Assembly (NCBI GenBank): GCA_022360445.1
Contig: JAKSCV010000068.1
Coordinates: 124,001-188,000, forward strand
Reading direction: 5' to 3'
DNA length: 64,000 bases
Origin: Gammaproteobacteria bacterium
GTDB lineage: Bacteria > Pseudomonadota > Gammaproteobacteria > UBA5861
Under the pieces are notes generated by a model, which worked only from the letters and a program-made list of their open reading frames with translations, was not told the DNA's origin and ran no database searches. How positions within the stretch are numbered: the stretch's first letter is position 1; every line of letters starts with the position of its first letter. Positions 55,894 to 64,000 of the stretch are shown here, piece by piece. The position numbers and the translations under genes were made by a program.

Positions 55894-56081
55894 AAAACAA
55901 ATTGAGGGAATTGAGGTCGAAAAGCTCCATTTCACAAGCAGACATGGGAAGAATTCTAAATGTTTCTCGTCAAACCATTAACTCCATTGAAAATGGGAAA
56001 TACGACCCAAGCCTCCCTTTGGCTTTTAAAATAGCTGAATATTTCAATCTTAAAATTGAAGACATCTTCGTTCCTAATTGA
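55890..56081 (+). CDS. Cassette 2 gene B: XRE-family transcriptional regulator
   Basis: 63 residues that are essentially one helix-turn-helix domain: MKNKLRELRSKSSISQADMG, then LNVSRQTINSIENGKYDPSL and LKIEDIFVPN. Such minimal Cro/CI-like proteins typically repress their own operon. Two dyads with the same half site flank the start of transcription, fitting autoregulation. Its stop lies two bases before the cassette boundary box. Confidence 0.9.
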   Translation: MKNKLRELRSKSSISQADMGRILNVSRQTINSIENGKYDPSLPLAFKIAEYFNLKIEDIFVPN

Positions 56082-56082
56082 G

Positions 56083-56089
56083 TGCTAAC
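56083..56089 (-). other. Cassette 2 boundary (single GTTAGCA box)
   Basis: On the minus strand this reads G^TTAGCA, the start of cassette 2, and is the exact complement of that cassette's own R'' box. No further attC or attI structure extends to its right. The bases beyond it are the leader of a GNAT gene, so the junction looks like insertion into a secondary site. Confidence 0.6.
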
Positions 56090-56104
56090 AGGTCATATAA
56101 AACG

Positions 56105-56629
56105 ATGCTCATACGAGAAGCAAGAGCGGACGATTTCCACCAAATTTGGCCAATCTTTCACGAAATTGTTTCTGCGGGCGAAACTTATGCTTACGCTCGG
56201 AACACATCAAAAGAAAAGGCCGAAGCCTTATGGATGAAAACGCCTCATAAAACTTTCGTGCTGGAAGAAAAAGGAGCACTATTAGGCACGTATTGCATTA
56301 AAACAAACCAGCCGGGTCTGGGAAGCCACGTATGTAACTGTGGATATATGGTTTCGAGCAAGGCAAGAGGCAAGGGCATTGCACGCCAGCTTTGTGAACA
56401 CTCTCAAGAGCTTGCGTTAGCGCTGGGCTACAAAGCGATGCAGTTCAATTTTGTTGTGGCAACGAATCAAAGCGCTATACAGTTATGAAAAAGACAGGGT
56501 TTTGACATTGTTGGGTGTTTACCCCACGCATTTGATCATCCTCACCAAGGCTATGTTGATGCGTTTGTGATGTACAAATGGCTAGACACATCAAAGACAG
56601 AAAGGGGCTGTGAACGACCTCTTGAGTAG
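56105..56629 (+). pseudogene. GNAT-family N-acetyltransferase interrupted by a nonsense codon
   Basis: The frame gives LIREARADDFHQIWPIF, the acetyl-CoA-binding ARGKGIARQLCEHS and FNFVVATNQSAIQL, then TGA at 56486-56488. It then continues in the same frame with KRQGFDIVGCLPHAF, GYVDAFVMYKWL and a natural stop at 56627-56629. Intact relatives have Trp at the TGA position, so a TGG-to-TGA change is likely. The truncated product would lack the last strands of the fold. Integron cassettes lie immediately upstream, 15 bases before the ATG. Confidence 0.85.
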
Positions 56630-56635
56630 AGCTTA

Positions 56636-57931
56636 ATGAATCACTTTTGGATGCCATTTACGGCAAACCGCGATTTCAAAAAAGCGCCGAGATTATTCTC
56701 ATCGGCCAAAGGTATGTTCTACCAAACACCCGATGGGCGCGAGATCCTGGATGGTTCGTCGGGTTTATTCTGTTGCGCGGCTGGACATGGCCGAGTTGAA
56801 ATTGCTCGGGCGGTTTACCAACAACTTTCAGAGCTGGATTACGCTTCACCATTCCAATCGGCTCATCCCTTAGCATTCCAGTTGGCTAATGCGCTATCCC
56901 AGATAATACCAGGGGATCTTAATCAAATTTTCTTTACGTGCTCCGGCTCAGAGGCCGTGGAGAGCGCTATGCGCATTGCACTGGCTTACCACCAGGCAAT
57001 GGGACAATCAGGTCGCACCCGGTTTGTCTCGCGTGAGCGGGCTTATCATGGAGTCAATATTGGCGGCGCGTCTCTTGGTGGTATGGTGAAAAATAGAAGA
57101 GCGTTAGGGCCGGGTTATCCGAATGTGGTTCACATGCGGCACACCTGGCAAGAAGAGAGACGGTTTGTGCGTGGCCAGGATGCTCAGGGACAGCACTTGG
57201 CTGATGACCTTAAACGCTTTGTGCAATGCTACGGTGCAGAGACCATTGCGGCATGCATCGTCGAACCGGTTGCTGGCTCAACCGGTGTATTAGTTCCGCC
57301 GCTTGGTTATTTACAGCGCTTGCGTGAAATCTGCGATGAGCATCAGATTTTACTGATTTTTGATGAAGTCATCTGTGGTTTCGGCCGGCTCGGGGATGCT
57401 TTTGCTGCGGATGCATTCGGTGTTGTACCGGATATGATGACCATGGCGAAAGCATTGACTAACGGTGCCCAACCGATGGGTGCGGTTGCAGTGAGCGAGA
57501 AAATTCATAACGCTGTGATCAATGCAACAAAGAACGAGCAACTGATTGAATTATTTCATGGTTATACCTATAGTGCCCATCCGGCAGCCTGCGCAGCGGC
57601 ACTTGCCACACTGACGATTTATGAGGAAGAGCAGTTGTTTGAGCGCGCGGCTCACCTCTCAGACATTTTTCTGGATGCGGTGTTTAGCTTAAGAGATTTA
57701 CCGGCAATCACCGATATTCGTGGCTATGGGCTGTTGGCCGGTTTTGACCTTAAAACCAAAGGTGAGCCGGGACTTCATGGGTATGCTCTGCAAAAAGCAT
57801 TGTATGAAGCGGGCTTACACATTAAAACAACTGGCGATGCAGGGATTATTGCACCTCCGTTAATTGCTGAAGAAAAGCACATCCAGCATATCGTTGATGT
57901 ATTAGCGTCTGTGTTAAAAGGAGTAGGGTGA
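56636..57931 (+). CDS. Class III aminotransferase, omega-amino acid:pyruvate type
   Basis: 431-residue PLP enzyme. FWMPFTANRDFKKAPRLF at the N-terminus is typical of beta-alanine/omega-amino acid:pyruvate aminotransferases. GSEAVESAMRIA, Asp243-Glu244 in IFDEVICGFGR and PLP Lys272 in MAKALTNGAQPMGAV are in place. It converts beta-alanine or related omega-amines to the semialdehyde. It begins seven bases after the GNAT remnant, with a weak ribosome-binding site, and leads an SDR gene three bases downstream. Confidence 0.9.
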   Translation: MNHFWMPFTANRDFKKAPRLFSSAKGMFYQTPDGREILDGSSGLFCCAAGHGRVEIARAVYQQLSELDYASPFQSAHPLAFQLANALSQIIPGDLNQIFFTCSGSEAVESAMRIALAYHQAMGQSGRTRFVSRERAYHGVNIGGASLGGMVKNRRALGPGYPNVVHMRHTWQEERRFVRGQDAQGQHLADDLKRFVQCYGAETIAACIVEPVAGSTGVLVPPLGYLQRLREICDEHQILLIFDEVICGFGRLGDAFAADAFGVVPDMMTMAKALTNGAQPMGAVAVSEKIHNAVINATKNEQLIELFHGYTYSAHPAACAAALATLTIYEEEQLFERAAHLSDIFLDAVFSLRDLPAITDIRGYGLLAGFDLKTKGEPGLHGYALQKALYEAGLHIKTTGDAGIIAPPLIAEEKHIQHIVDVLASVLKGVG

Positions 57932-57934
57932 ACA

Positions 57935-58666
57935 ATGGAACAAAGAAAGCTGGTGGTCATTACTGGGGGGTCCAGAGGCATTGGCGCAGCACTGGTTCAA
58001 CAATATGCTGCACTGGGCTGGCAAGTCAAAGAATTATCACGCTCGGGAGAGGGTGCTCACCATGTTACGTGTGATTTTTCAAATCGAAACGAAACGAGGG
58101 CTTGCGTTGAAGAGCTGTTTTCTGAACTTGCCAGCCAAAGCTGGGAGAAAGTCATTGTCATCAACAATGCGGGCATGGTGGGCCCGGTTGGCCCCGTTGA
58201 CCAAACAAGCTCTTCTAAGTGGTATGCCAATATTGACGTTAATTTTTCCGCCGCAGTTACCTTAAGTGGACTTTTTATAAAGTATTTTCAATTTCATTCT
58301 GTGGATAAATATATTGTAAACATTTCATCCGGAGCAGCCCATCAACCCCGCTATGGCTGGTCACTGTACTGTGCTATGAAGGCAGCCTTGGAAATGTTTT
58401 CTGACACATTGGCACTGGAGCAGCGAGAGGAAGCTTATCCTGTAAAGTCTATCATTGTGAATCCGGGCATTATCGACACGCAGATGCAAAAAGAGATACG
58501 TGATGCATCAAAAGCGAATTTTCCCGATGTGCAGCGGTTTAAAGCCTTCAAGGAAGAGGGTTTGCTTGCAAGCCCGGAAGATGTTGCCGAAGAAATCATC
58601 AACATTCTTTCTACCGGCCCGGAAACAGGCCAGACCTATAACGTCACAGATCAACGGAAGCGTTGA
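57935..58666 (+). CDS. SDR family oxidoreductase, sepiapterin/benzil reductase-like
   Basis: 243 residues with TGGSRGIGAAL, VINNAGMVGPVGP, catalytic Ser in VNISSGAA and YCAMK. The insert after NNAG and the GIIDTQMQKEIR segment resemble the sepiapterin reductase subgroup (YueD/benzil reductase). NADPH-dependent carbonyl reduction is expected; the substrate is unknown. Directly downstream of the aminotransferase and probably co-transcribed. Confidence 0.85.
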   Translation: MEQRKLVVITGGSRGIGAALVQQYAALGWQVKELSRSGEGAHHVTCDFSNRNETRACVEELFSELASQSWEKVIVINNAGMVGPVGPVDQTSSSKWYANIDVNFSAAVTLSGLFIKYFQFHSVDKYIVNISSGAAHQPRYGWSLYCAMKAALEMFSDTLALEQREEAYPVKSIIVNPGIIDTQMQKEIRDASKANFPDVQRFKAFKEEGLLASPEDVAEEIINILSTGPETGQTYNVTDQRKR

Positions 58667-58687
58667 TTTAAGCTTCTGACCAAACCG

Positions 58688-59020
58688 CTAATTATTGCCA
58701 TTTGGGTCCTGAAAGTGAAAGCGCCGGCCACCGGGAAACGAAAATATGGGCATGACAATTATGCCCCCCGCGGCTTCTATATGAGACAGCGTTTCTGTGA
58801 GATTTGAACTGTAGAAAACGATCAGTATACTGCCGTTTTCTGTACGCGAAGAAAGATTTGATCGATAAAACCCACCATCGATACCGGCGTTTTCGAAAGC
58901 CATATAATCTGGCCCATAATCGACAAACTGCCAGCCAAAGACTTGTTTAAAAAAGCGTTTCGTTTTATCGAAGTTATGTGCGGGTAACTCGAGGTAGTGA
59001 ATTGTATTGTGCTTATTCAT
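58688..59020 (-). CDS. VOC (glyoxalase/bleomycin resistance) superfamily protein
   Basis: 110 residues in two beta-alpha-beta-beta-beta halves: IHYLELPAHNFDKTKRFFKQVFGWQF, then LIVFYSSNLTETLSHIEAAGG and RRFHFQDPNGN. Metal-ligand positions His and Glu at the N-terminal strand and near the end are plausible. It resembles the small lactoylglutathione-lyase-like proteins often annotated as glyoxalases. Function unknown. Convergent with the SDR gene. Confidence 0.85.
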   Translation of the reverse strand: MNKHNTIHYLELPAHNFDKTKRFFKQVFGWQFVDYGPDYMAFENAGIDGGFYRSNLSSRTENGSILIVFYSSNLTETLSHIEAAGGIIVMPIFSFPGGRRFHFQDPNGNN

Positions 59021-59140
59021 ACTGTTTGTAGAATCAATGATGGAATGACCAGATTTACAGCATTGTAACTGGTTAAGGTTAGCATCATTGCCTAAATTGA
59101 AATGTTCAATGGCTCAGTTACTTGACTTAGGAAGCAATCA

Positions 59141-60136
59141 TTGGAAAAAACACTGTTAAGAACATTTACTCAACTGAAAGAAACGTTGAATCAGCAAATA
59201 TTAGGGCAAGAGGCCCTTGTTGAACGCTTGCTGATTGCACTGCTGGCCAATGGGCACCTTCTGGTTGAAGGTGCACCTGGGCTTGCAAAAACAAGAGCAA
59301 TCAATGAATTATCTAACTTTATTGAAGGTGATTTTCAAAGAATACAGTTCACACCTGATCTACTTCCTGCCGATTTAACCGGCACAGAAATTTACCGACC
59401 CGAGGATGCCTCTTTCAGATTCCAGCCCGGCCCATTATTCCATAACTTGATTCTTGCGGACGAAATTAATCGTGCCCCGGCAAAGGTTCAGTCTGCTCTG
59501 CTTGAAGCGATGGCAGAACGCCATATTTCGATTGGCCATAAAACTTACCCTCTGGATGCTCTTTTTTTGGTAATGGCCACTCAGAACCCGATTGAGCAAG
59601 AGGGCACTTATCCGCTTCCAGAAGCCCAGCTGGATCGCTTTTTAATGCATGTCAAAGTGGGCTACCCCGCGCCGGATATCGAAAAACACATTTTGAAGTT
59701 AGTTCGAGAAGAAGCAAAATCGGCGCAAAACGGGGGTAAACAGACAAAAGCAGATACTTTGATTGTCTCAGTGGAGGAGATCATGCTGGCGCGTCGAGAA
59801 ATTCTCTCGCTGTATATGGTGGAATCGGTGGAAGATTATCTCGTGCGGATTATCAGTAGCAGCCGTGACCCTGAGACTCACCTTGGCCGCGATGGTGAAC
59901 AGCTTGCACGATGGATCGCTTATGGCGCCAGTCCTCGAGGGACATTGGCGCTTGATTGTTGTGCCCGTGCACATGCCTGGCTTGCGGGGCGTGATTATGT
60001 CTCACCCGAAGATATACAAGCCATTGCACCTGATGTCCTGCGCCATCGCATCCTTTTGTCTTTTGAGGCGGAGGCGGAGGGTATTACAACCGATGAGCTG
60101 ATCAGCCGACTATTACAACTTATCACGTCGCCCTAG
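59141..60136 (+). CDS. MoxR-family AAA ATPase
   Basis: 331-residue AAA+ ATPase with Walker A GAPGLAKT (about 44-51), Walker B LILADEIN (103-110), the sensor-1 region MATQNPIEQEGTYPLPEAQLDRF, and the C-terminal lid. It heads a MoxR-DUF58-DUF4381-BatA-BatB-BatC cluster whose members are thought to act as chaperones for periplasmic or membrane metalloprotein complexes or in stress resistance. The start is non-ATG (TTG- or ATT-like), shortly after an AGGA; a stop just upstream limits the choice. Confidence 0.92.
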   Translation: MEKTLLRTFTQLKETLNQQILGQEALVERLLIALLANGHLLVEGAPGLAKTRAINELSNFIEGDFQRIQFTPDLLPADLTGTEIYRPEDASFRFQPGPLFHNLILADEINRAPAKVQSALLEAMAERHISIGHKTYPLDALFLVMATQNPIEQEGTYPLPEAQLDRFLMHVKVGYPAPDIEKHILKLVREEAKSAQNGGKQTKADTLIVSVEEIMLARREILSLYMVESVEDYLVRIISSSRDPETHLGRDGEQLARWIAYGASPRGTLALDCCARAHAWLAGRDYVSPEDIQAIAPDVLRHRILLSFEAEAEGITTDELISRLLQLITSP

Positions 60137-60150
60137 GCCGTCTGAGTATC

Positions 60151-61107
60151 GTGTTTTTGCGTAATCCGAAGAAAAATATCTCCCCCGAAAAGGTGTTTGA
60201 TCCGTTGATGGATGGGGTGCACCTTGAACTCACGTCACTGATTCAATTACGGCAAATGGCCCACCAACTGGCTGCGCGTGCACCTCGAACTTCCGTAAAA
60301 ACACATGCTGGCGCTGAGTTGTCTCGGGCTTTGGGACGTGGGCTCGATTTTGCTGAGGTGAGGGAATACAAGGCCGGAGATGATATCCGAATGATCGACT
60401 GGAAAGTCACGGCTCGAAGCGGCACAGCGCATACCAAGTTGTTCCATGAAGACCATGAAAAGCCAATCTACTTCTTTGTTGATTATCGTCAGAGCATGCA
60501 TTTCGGGACGCAAAAAGCGTTGAAATCTGTCTTGGCCGCAAACATGGCCGCTTTGTTGGCTTGGTCGGCTCAACGGGGAGGGAGTCGTGTCGGTGGAATG
60601 GTTTTTGACGGTCAAAAATCCTTTGAAACAAAACCAGCTGGGGGGCAAAAAGGCGTCTTGCAGTTCTTACATTCGCTAGTGAATGGGCATCGAGTAACGG
60701 ATCAAAACGCACCCACGTCACTCAGTCGTGCATTACAGCGCTTGTCTCATCTTGTGCATACAGGCAGTACGGTTGTCTTTCTCAGTGATTTTTTTGGGTT
60801 TGGCCATGAAACCCAAACCTGTCTGAACCGATTACGACAGCATAACCGTTGTATCGCTGTGCATATTTGCGATTTGTTGGAATCCCAATTGCCGCCTCCT
60901 GGTCGCTACGCTATGGGACATGGACAGCAGATCACTATCCTGAACAGTGCGGATCCGAAGCAGCGAGTAGAACATCACCAGCGTTTTCAACAACACCAGG
61001 ACAAGATGCGGAAATACTTCTCCGGCAGCGGTCATTATTTTGTAGAACTTTGCACAAAAGATGACTGGCTAGAGACCGCAAGGCAATTGATACGCCACGT
61101 TGGGTAG
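60151..61107 (+). CDS. DUF58 domain-containing protein
   Basis: 318 residues with a VWA-like fold. The defining DUF58 segment is AELSRALGRGLDFAEVREYKAGDDIRMIDWKVTAR, here between about 50 and 90, followed by FVDYRQSMHFG at the MIDAS-like site. Start GTG. It always accompanies MoxR in such clusters and is thought to work with it. Fourteen bases after moxR, and overlapping the reading frame of the next gene if that gene's earliest start is used. Confidence 0.9.
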   Translation: MFLRNPKKNISPEKVFDPLMDGVHLELTSLIQLRQMAHQLAARAPRTSVKTHAGAELSRALGRGLDFAEVREYKAGDDIRMIDWKVTARSGTAHTKLFHEDHEKPIYFFVDYRQSMHFGTQKALKSVLAANMAALLAWSAQRGGSRVGGMVFDGQKSFETKPAGGQKGVLQFLHSLVNGHRVTDQNAPTSLSRALQRLSHLVHTGSTVVFLSDFFGFGHETQTCLNRLRQHNRCIAVHICDLLESQLPPPGRYAMGHGQQITILNSADPKQRVEHHQRFQQHQDKMRKYFSGSGHYFVELCTKDDWLETARQLIRHVG

Positions 61108-61129
61108 CTTTTTAAAGCAGCAGGTAGTG

Positions 61130-61636
61130 ATGGATCCATTGAGCCAGTTAAGAGCACTTCATTTACCGCCCGAACCCGGTTGGTGGCCTCTTGCGCCTGG
61201 CTGGTGGCTTATCTCAATAGCTACTGTTTTACTGATGGTATCAGGGTTCATCGCGCTGTACCGTCATAGAAAGAAAAATACCTGGCGCCGTGCGGCCTTA
61301 AGCGAATTAAATCGGATTAAGCAGCATTCAAACTCCACTGCTCAAGACAGCATCATCCGCTGTGCTCTACTGCTGAAGCGCGTTGCATTGGCCATTGATT
61401 CCAGATCACACGTGGCGGCGCTCGGCGGCCAGCAATGGTTGGCGTATTTGGACCAGGTCACCCAGACCGACCAGTATACAAAGGGGGCAGGGCAACTGTT
61501 GACTCAGGCACAGTATCAACCCGCAGACGTGTTAGATGCGAGCGTAACGGATTCGGAACTCAATGCCTTGTATGCCTTAGTCGAACGAACGGTTAAGCGC
61601 TCACCTTATCTGCGAAGGAAAGCCAACCGTGTTTGA
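61130..61636 (+). CDS. DUF4381 domain-containing membrane protein
   Basis: 168 residues from the ATG at 61130 (MDPLSQLRALHLPPEPGWWPLAPGWW, typical of the family). It has one transmembrane helix (about 25-48) and a cytoplasmic helical domain with LGGQQWLAYLDQV. Upstream codons from 61100 overlap the DUF58 gene and are unlikely to be translated. Overlaps batA by eight bases. Confidence 0.88.
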   Translation: MDPLSQLRALHLPPEPGWWPLAPGWWLISIATVLLMVSGFIALYRHRKKNTWRRAALSELNRIKQHSNSTAQDSIIRCALLLKRVALAIDSRSHVAALGGQQWLAYLDQVTQTDQYTKGAGQLLTQAQYQPADVLDASVTDSELNALYALVERTVKRSPYLRRKANRV

Positions 61637-62609
61637 ATTTGCCTGGCCGTGGGTATTTATTTTAGTACTGTTGCCGATTGTGGCGCATTACCTCTCGCCT
61701 GTTCAGCGCAGTGAAGCTGCGCTTAATGTGCCTTTTTTACACCTGTTTGAACGTGAAAGTGCACAAGTTCAACGGTTGCTACCCACGAGTAAATGGCTTT
61801 GGCTGGGTCTATTTGCCTGGTTATGTGTCGTCATGGCAGCGGCTCGTCCCCAATGGCTGGGGGATCCCATCGCGTTACCGACAACCGGGCGGGACTTGAT
61901 GATGGCAGTCGATATTTCCGGCAGCATGGAAGAAGATGATTTTGTCTGGGAAGGGAAAGCAGTCACGCGTTTAGCGGCTGTGAAGCAGGTTGCAGGTGAA
62001 TTCATTCAAACGCGGGTAGGGGATCGCATTGGGTTGATCCTGTTCGGTGATCGCGCCTACGTGCAGGTACCGCTCAGTTTTGACCGAGACACCGTTCGAC
62101 ATTTTTTAGATGAGTCGGCTGTGGGGCTGGCAGGTAAAGCAACCTCACTGGGCGACGCTATTGGCTTAGCGATCAAACGGCTCCGTGAACGGCCGCAAAA
62201 CGCACGTGTGCTTGTACTGCTAACAGATGGTCGCAATACCGCCGGTGAGGTTGACCCCCTACAGGCCGCAAAGGTCGCTGCTGAAGAGAATGTACGTATT
62301 TATACGATCGGTGTGGGCGGTCACCCGCAACAAGTACGCGGATTGTTTGGTTTTCAAACCATTAACCCATCAAGAGATTTAGATGAGCGTTTACTCGAGG
62401 ATATCGCGCAAACGACAGAGGGTCGCTATTTTCGCGCACATGATGTTGAAGAACTTCAGAAAATCTATGCCGTTTTGGATCAATATGAGCCTACCTTAGG
62501 TGCTCACAAAACCTACCGGCCGGTAAAAGAGCTCTACAGCTGGCCATTGGCACTGGCCTTACTGGTGGCAATGGTGCTCATGGGTGCTAAGGGACGCAGT
62601 TATCTATGA
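61629..62609 (+). CDS. VWA domain-containing membrane protein BatA
   Basis: 326 residues. N-terminal and C-terminal transmembrane helices flank a von Willebrand A domain with an intact MIDAS (Asp95-x-Ser-x-Ser in AVDISGSM, and TDGRNTAG). GTG start. It is coupled to batB by an ATGA overlap. Bat proteins form a membrane complex with MoxR in aerotolerance-type operons; the molecular role is not settled. Confidence 0.9.
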   Translation: MFEFAWPWVFILVLLPIVAHYLSPVQRSEAALNVPFLHLFERESAQVQRLLPTSKWLWLGLFAWLCVVMAAARPQWLGDPIALPTTGRDLMMAVDISGSMEEDDFVWEGKAVTRLAAVKQVAGEFIQTRVGDRIGLILFGDRAYVQVPLSFDRDTVRHFLDESAVGLAGKATSLGDAIGLAIKRLRERPQNARVLVLLTDGRNTAGEVDPLQAAKVAAEENVRIYTIGVGGHPQQVRGLFGFQTINPSRDLDERLLEDIAQTTEGRYFRAHDVEELQKIYAVLDQYEPTLGAHKTYRPVKELYSWPLALALLVAMVLMGAKGRSYL

Positions 62610-63601
62610 GCTTTTCGGAGTTCCATTTTATTCGCCCATTGTGGTTATTAATGCTCCCCATTTTTTATTTTCTGTGTGGGTGGTTATATCAACGTTCCAA
62701 TCAGGCCACACTGTGGACCCACTACGTAGATCCTGTTTTACTTAAGCACCAACTGATTTCAGCCAAGTCGCAAAAGCGTGTTTGGCCTTATCTTGGGCTG
62801 GCCGGGTGTGCGACAGTTGCCCTCCTTGCCTTGGCGGGGCCCGCATGGGAAAAGCTGCCTTCCCCGGTTTTCCAATCGATGTCGGCTCGGGTGATCATTT
62901 TAGACTTATCAAAGTCCATGGATGCGGGGGATATCCAACCTTCGCGATTGATTCGTGCCAAACACAAGTTAATCGATTTGCTCGATGCGGCGGGGGATAC
63001 TCAAACCGCATTAATTGTCTTTACCCGGGTTCCCTATGTCATCTCCCCGCTCACGGATGACACAGCAACAATCCAGGCGATGCTACCTTCACTGGATACA
63101 CAACTCCCGCCCGTTCAAGGCGCTACGATCAGTGCGGCTTTAAAGAAAGCCGATGAATTGCTCGAACACGCTGAAGGTATGCCAGCCTCTATTGTCTTGC
63201 TCACGGACTCCAAGCCGGATGAGGCCAGTTTTAAAGTAGCCAGCAGCCTTCGCAATCAAGGGAAAAGGGTTTCTGTACTGGCTGTTGGTACCACGAGTGG
63301 CAAGCCGGTGCCTATTGCAGGCGGGGGTTTTTTGAAAGACAAGCAGGGGCAGCTTGTTGTACCAGGAGTCAATCAGCTTGAATTACAGCGACTGGCGATG
63401 GTCGGTGGGGGTGTGTACACCTTCTTAACAGCCTCAAAAGAAGATATTCGTCGTATAGCCAGTGCCGTCCCCAACCCTCAATTGGGACACAAGAAGGGGA
63501 CCGATCAGCTGAGTGATCAATGGATTGATCGAGGACCTTACCTGCTCATTTTTATACTCCCTTTTTTGGCATTACTTTTCAGGCGTGGGGTTTTAGCATG
63601 A
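62606..63601 (+). CDS. VWA domain-containing membrane protein BatB
   Basis: 331 residues with the same layout as BatA: two N-terminal membrane segments, a VWA domain with MIDAS Asp100-x-Ser-x-Ser (ILDLSKSM) and TDSKPDE, and a final transmembrane helix. Overlaps both neighbours by four bases. Confidence 0.9.
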   Translation: MSFSEFHFIRPLWLLMLPIFYFLCGWLYQRSNQATLWTHYVDPVLLKHQLISAKSQKRVWPYLGLAGCATVALLALAGPAWEKLPSPVFQSMSARVIILDLSKSMDAGDIQPSRLIRAKHKLIDLLDAAGDTQTALIVFTRVPYVISPLTDDTATIQAMLPSLDTQLPPVQGATISAALKKADELLEHAEGMPASIVLLTDSKPDEASFKVASSLRNQGKRVSVLAVGTTSGKPVPIAGGGFLKDKQGQLVVPGVNQLELQRLAMVGGGVYTFLTASKEDIRRIASAVPNPQLGHKKGTDQLSDQWIDRGPYLLIFILPFLALLFRRGVLA

Positions 63602-64000
63602 GATTTCGGTTCTACTTATCATTACTGTTTTTGGCAACAAGCCCAGGACAAGCAGGAGGGTTGTCTGATACTTGGGATACTTTATGGTGGAACAATGACC
63701 AGCGTGGTATGACGTACCTTCAGCAAGAAAAGTACACAGAAGCCGCTACGACTTTTGATCAACCAGGTTGGCAAGGTGTAGCACACTTCCGCGATGGTGA
63801 TTACGAGCAGGCTGCTGCTAAATTTGCGCAGTCCCTGTCTCCGGAAGCACTTTACAACCAAGGCAATGCCTTAGCGCGTTCAGGGAAACTAAAAGAGGCG
63901 TTAGCAGCCTACGAAAAACGTTTGGAAATGAGCGATGATGAAGATACTCGATTTAACCGGGATCTCGTGAAAAAACTGCTGGAATCGCAAGAAAGTCAGC
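63598..64000 (+). CDS. TPR-containing BatC-like protein, cut by the right edge
   Basis: The ATG overlaps the batB stop (ATGA). The first 134 residues are visible: a signal peptide (to about residue 19), then WDTLWWNNDQRGMTYLQQ and tetratricopeptide repeats (ALYNQGNALARSGKLKEALAAYEKRLE). This matches BatC proteins, periplasmic partners of BatA/BatB. The frame is open at the window end. Confidence 0.88.
   Translation, partial: MRFRFYLSLLFLATSPGQAGGLSDTWDTLWWNNDQRGMTYLQQEKYTEAATTFDQPGWQGVAHFRDGDYEQAAAKFAQSLSPEALYNQGNALARSGKLKEALAAYEKRLEMSDDEDTRFNRDLVKKLLESQESQ

Noticed and set aside
1378-56629. Possible reassignment of TGA to tryptophan or read-through, since two dead genes have TGA where Trp is expected
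   Set aside because: Intact genes use TGG for Trp and TGA as a real stop (for example at the tyrA/aroA and pilP/pilQ junctions), one of the in-frame TGAs replaces Gly, and two of the affected genes also carry frameshifts.

Overview
The window looks like a 64 kb piece of a gammaproteobacterial chromosome, probably an aerobic marine heterotroph near the Pseudomonadales/Cellvibrionales. This rests on the divergent mrcA / pilMNOPQ pair, the gyrA-serC-...-pheA-hisC-tyrA-aroA-cmk-rpsA-ihfB-pyrF gene order, many CoA-dependent catabolic enzymes, and a glucosylglycerate compatible-solute locus. The genus assignment is inference.

Layout. 1-1.7 kb: tail of a secreted endonuclease/exonuclease/phosphatase protein, a DUF6920 membrane protein and a decayed DUF167 gene. 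1.7-6.5 kb (minus): two tandem AMP-forming acyl-CoA synthetases and a dienoyl/enoyl-CoA-reductase-like SDR. 6.7-11.6 kb (minus): type IV pilus operon pilMNOPQ, divergent from mrcA (PBP1A). 14.3-27.3 kb (plus): gyrA, then serine (serC, serA-like) and aromatic amino acid genes (pheA, hisC, tyrA, aroA) with tight overlaps, then cmk, rpsA, ihfB, a terminator and pyrF. 27.5-32 kb: a 7TM-type sensor kinase, a LuxR-type response regulator and a lipoprotein with 19 Asp-Pro-Asn repeats. 32-35.5 kb: rsgA, orn, an SDR, and remnants of a histidine phosphatase and an APH-type phosphotransferase. 35.6-38.7 kb: two DUF1566 surface proteins, one with seven Ig-like repeats. 38.8 kb: tRNA-Ala(GGC) with a near-consensus promoter. 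38.9-42.2 kb (minus): a tandem-fused CaiB/BaiF CoA-transferase and an AEC transporter. 42.7-46.5 kb: GH13 phosphorylase convergent with gpgS and its phosphatase. 46.6-54.8 kb: gcdH, glpE, a YdcH-like protein, acpS, pdxJ, two acyl-CoA dehydrogenases, a PuuD-like membrane protein, a crotonase and an SDR. 56.6-59 kb: class III aminotransferase, SDR and VOC protein. 59.1-64 kb: MoxR, DUF58, DUF4381, BatA, BatB, and BatC cut by the right edge.

The most unusual region is 54,864-56,089. Two complete attC recombination sites delimit two integron gene cassettes, with no integrase in the window. Box complementarity and the extrahelical bases place the cassettes in minus-strand orientation. Removing them rejoins a continuous GTTAGG-type sequence in front of a GNAT gene, so they look like an insertion at a secondary (non-attI) site. 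One cassette carries a sense gene whose stop codon lies in the attC box. The other carries a reverse-oriented membrane-protein/XRE-regulator operon with its own promoter and two matching operators. The GNAT gene next to the insertion is now broken by a nonsense codon.

Decay is scattered elsewhere: DUF167, the phosphatase/phosphotransferase pair, GNAT, and perhaps the 5' end of the crotonase. The rest is core metabolism and cell-envelope machinery. Starts were adjusted by ribosome-binding sites and family N-termini where stated.
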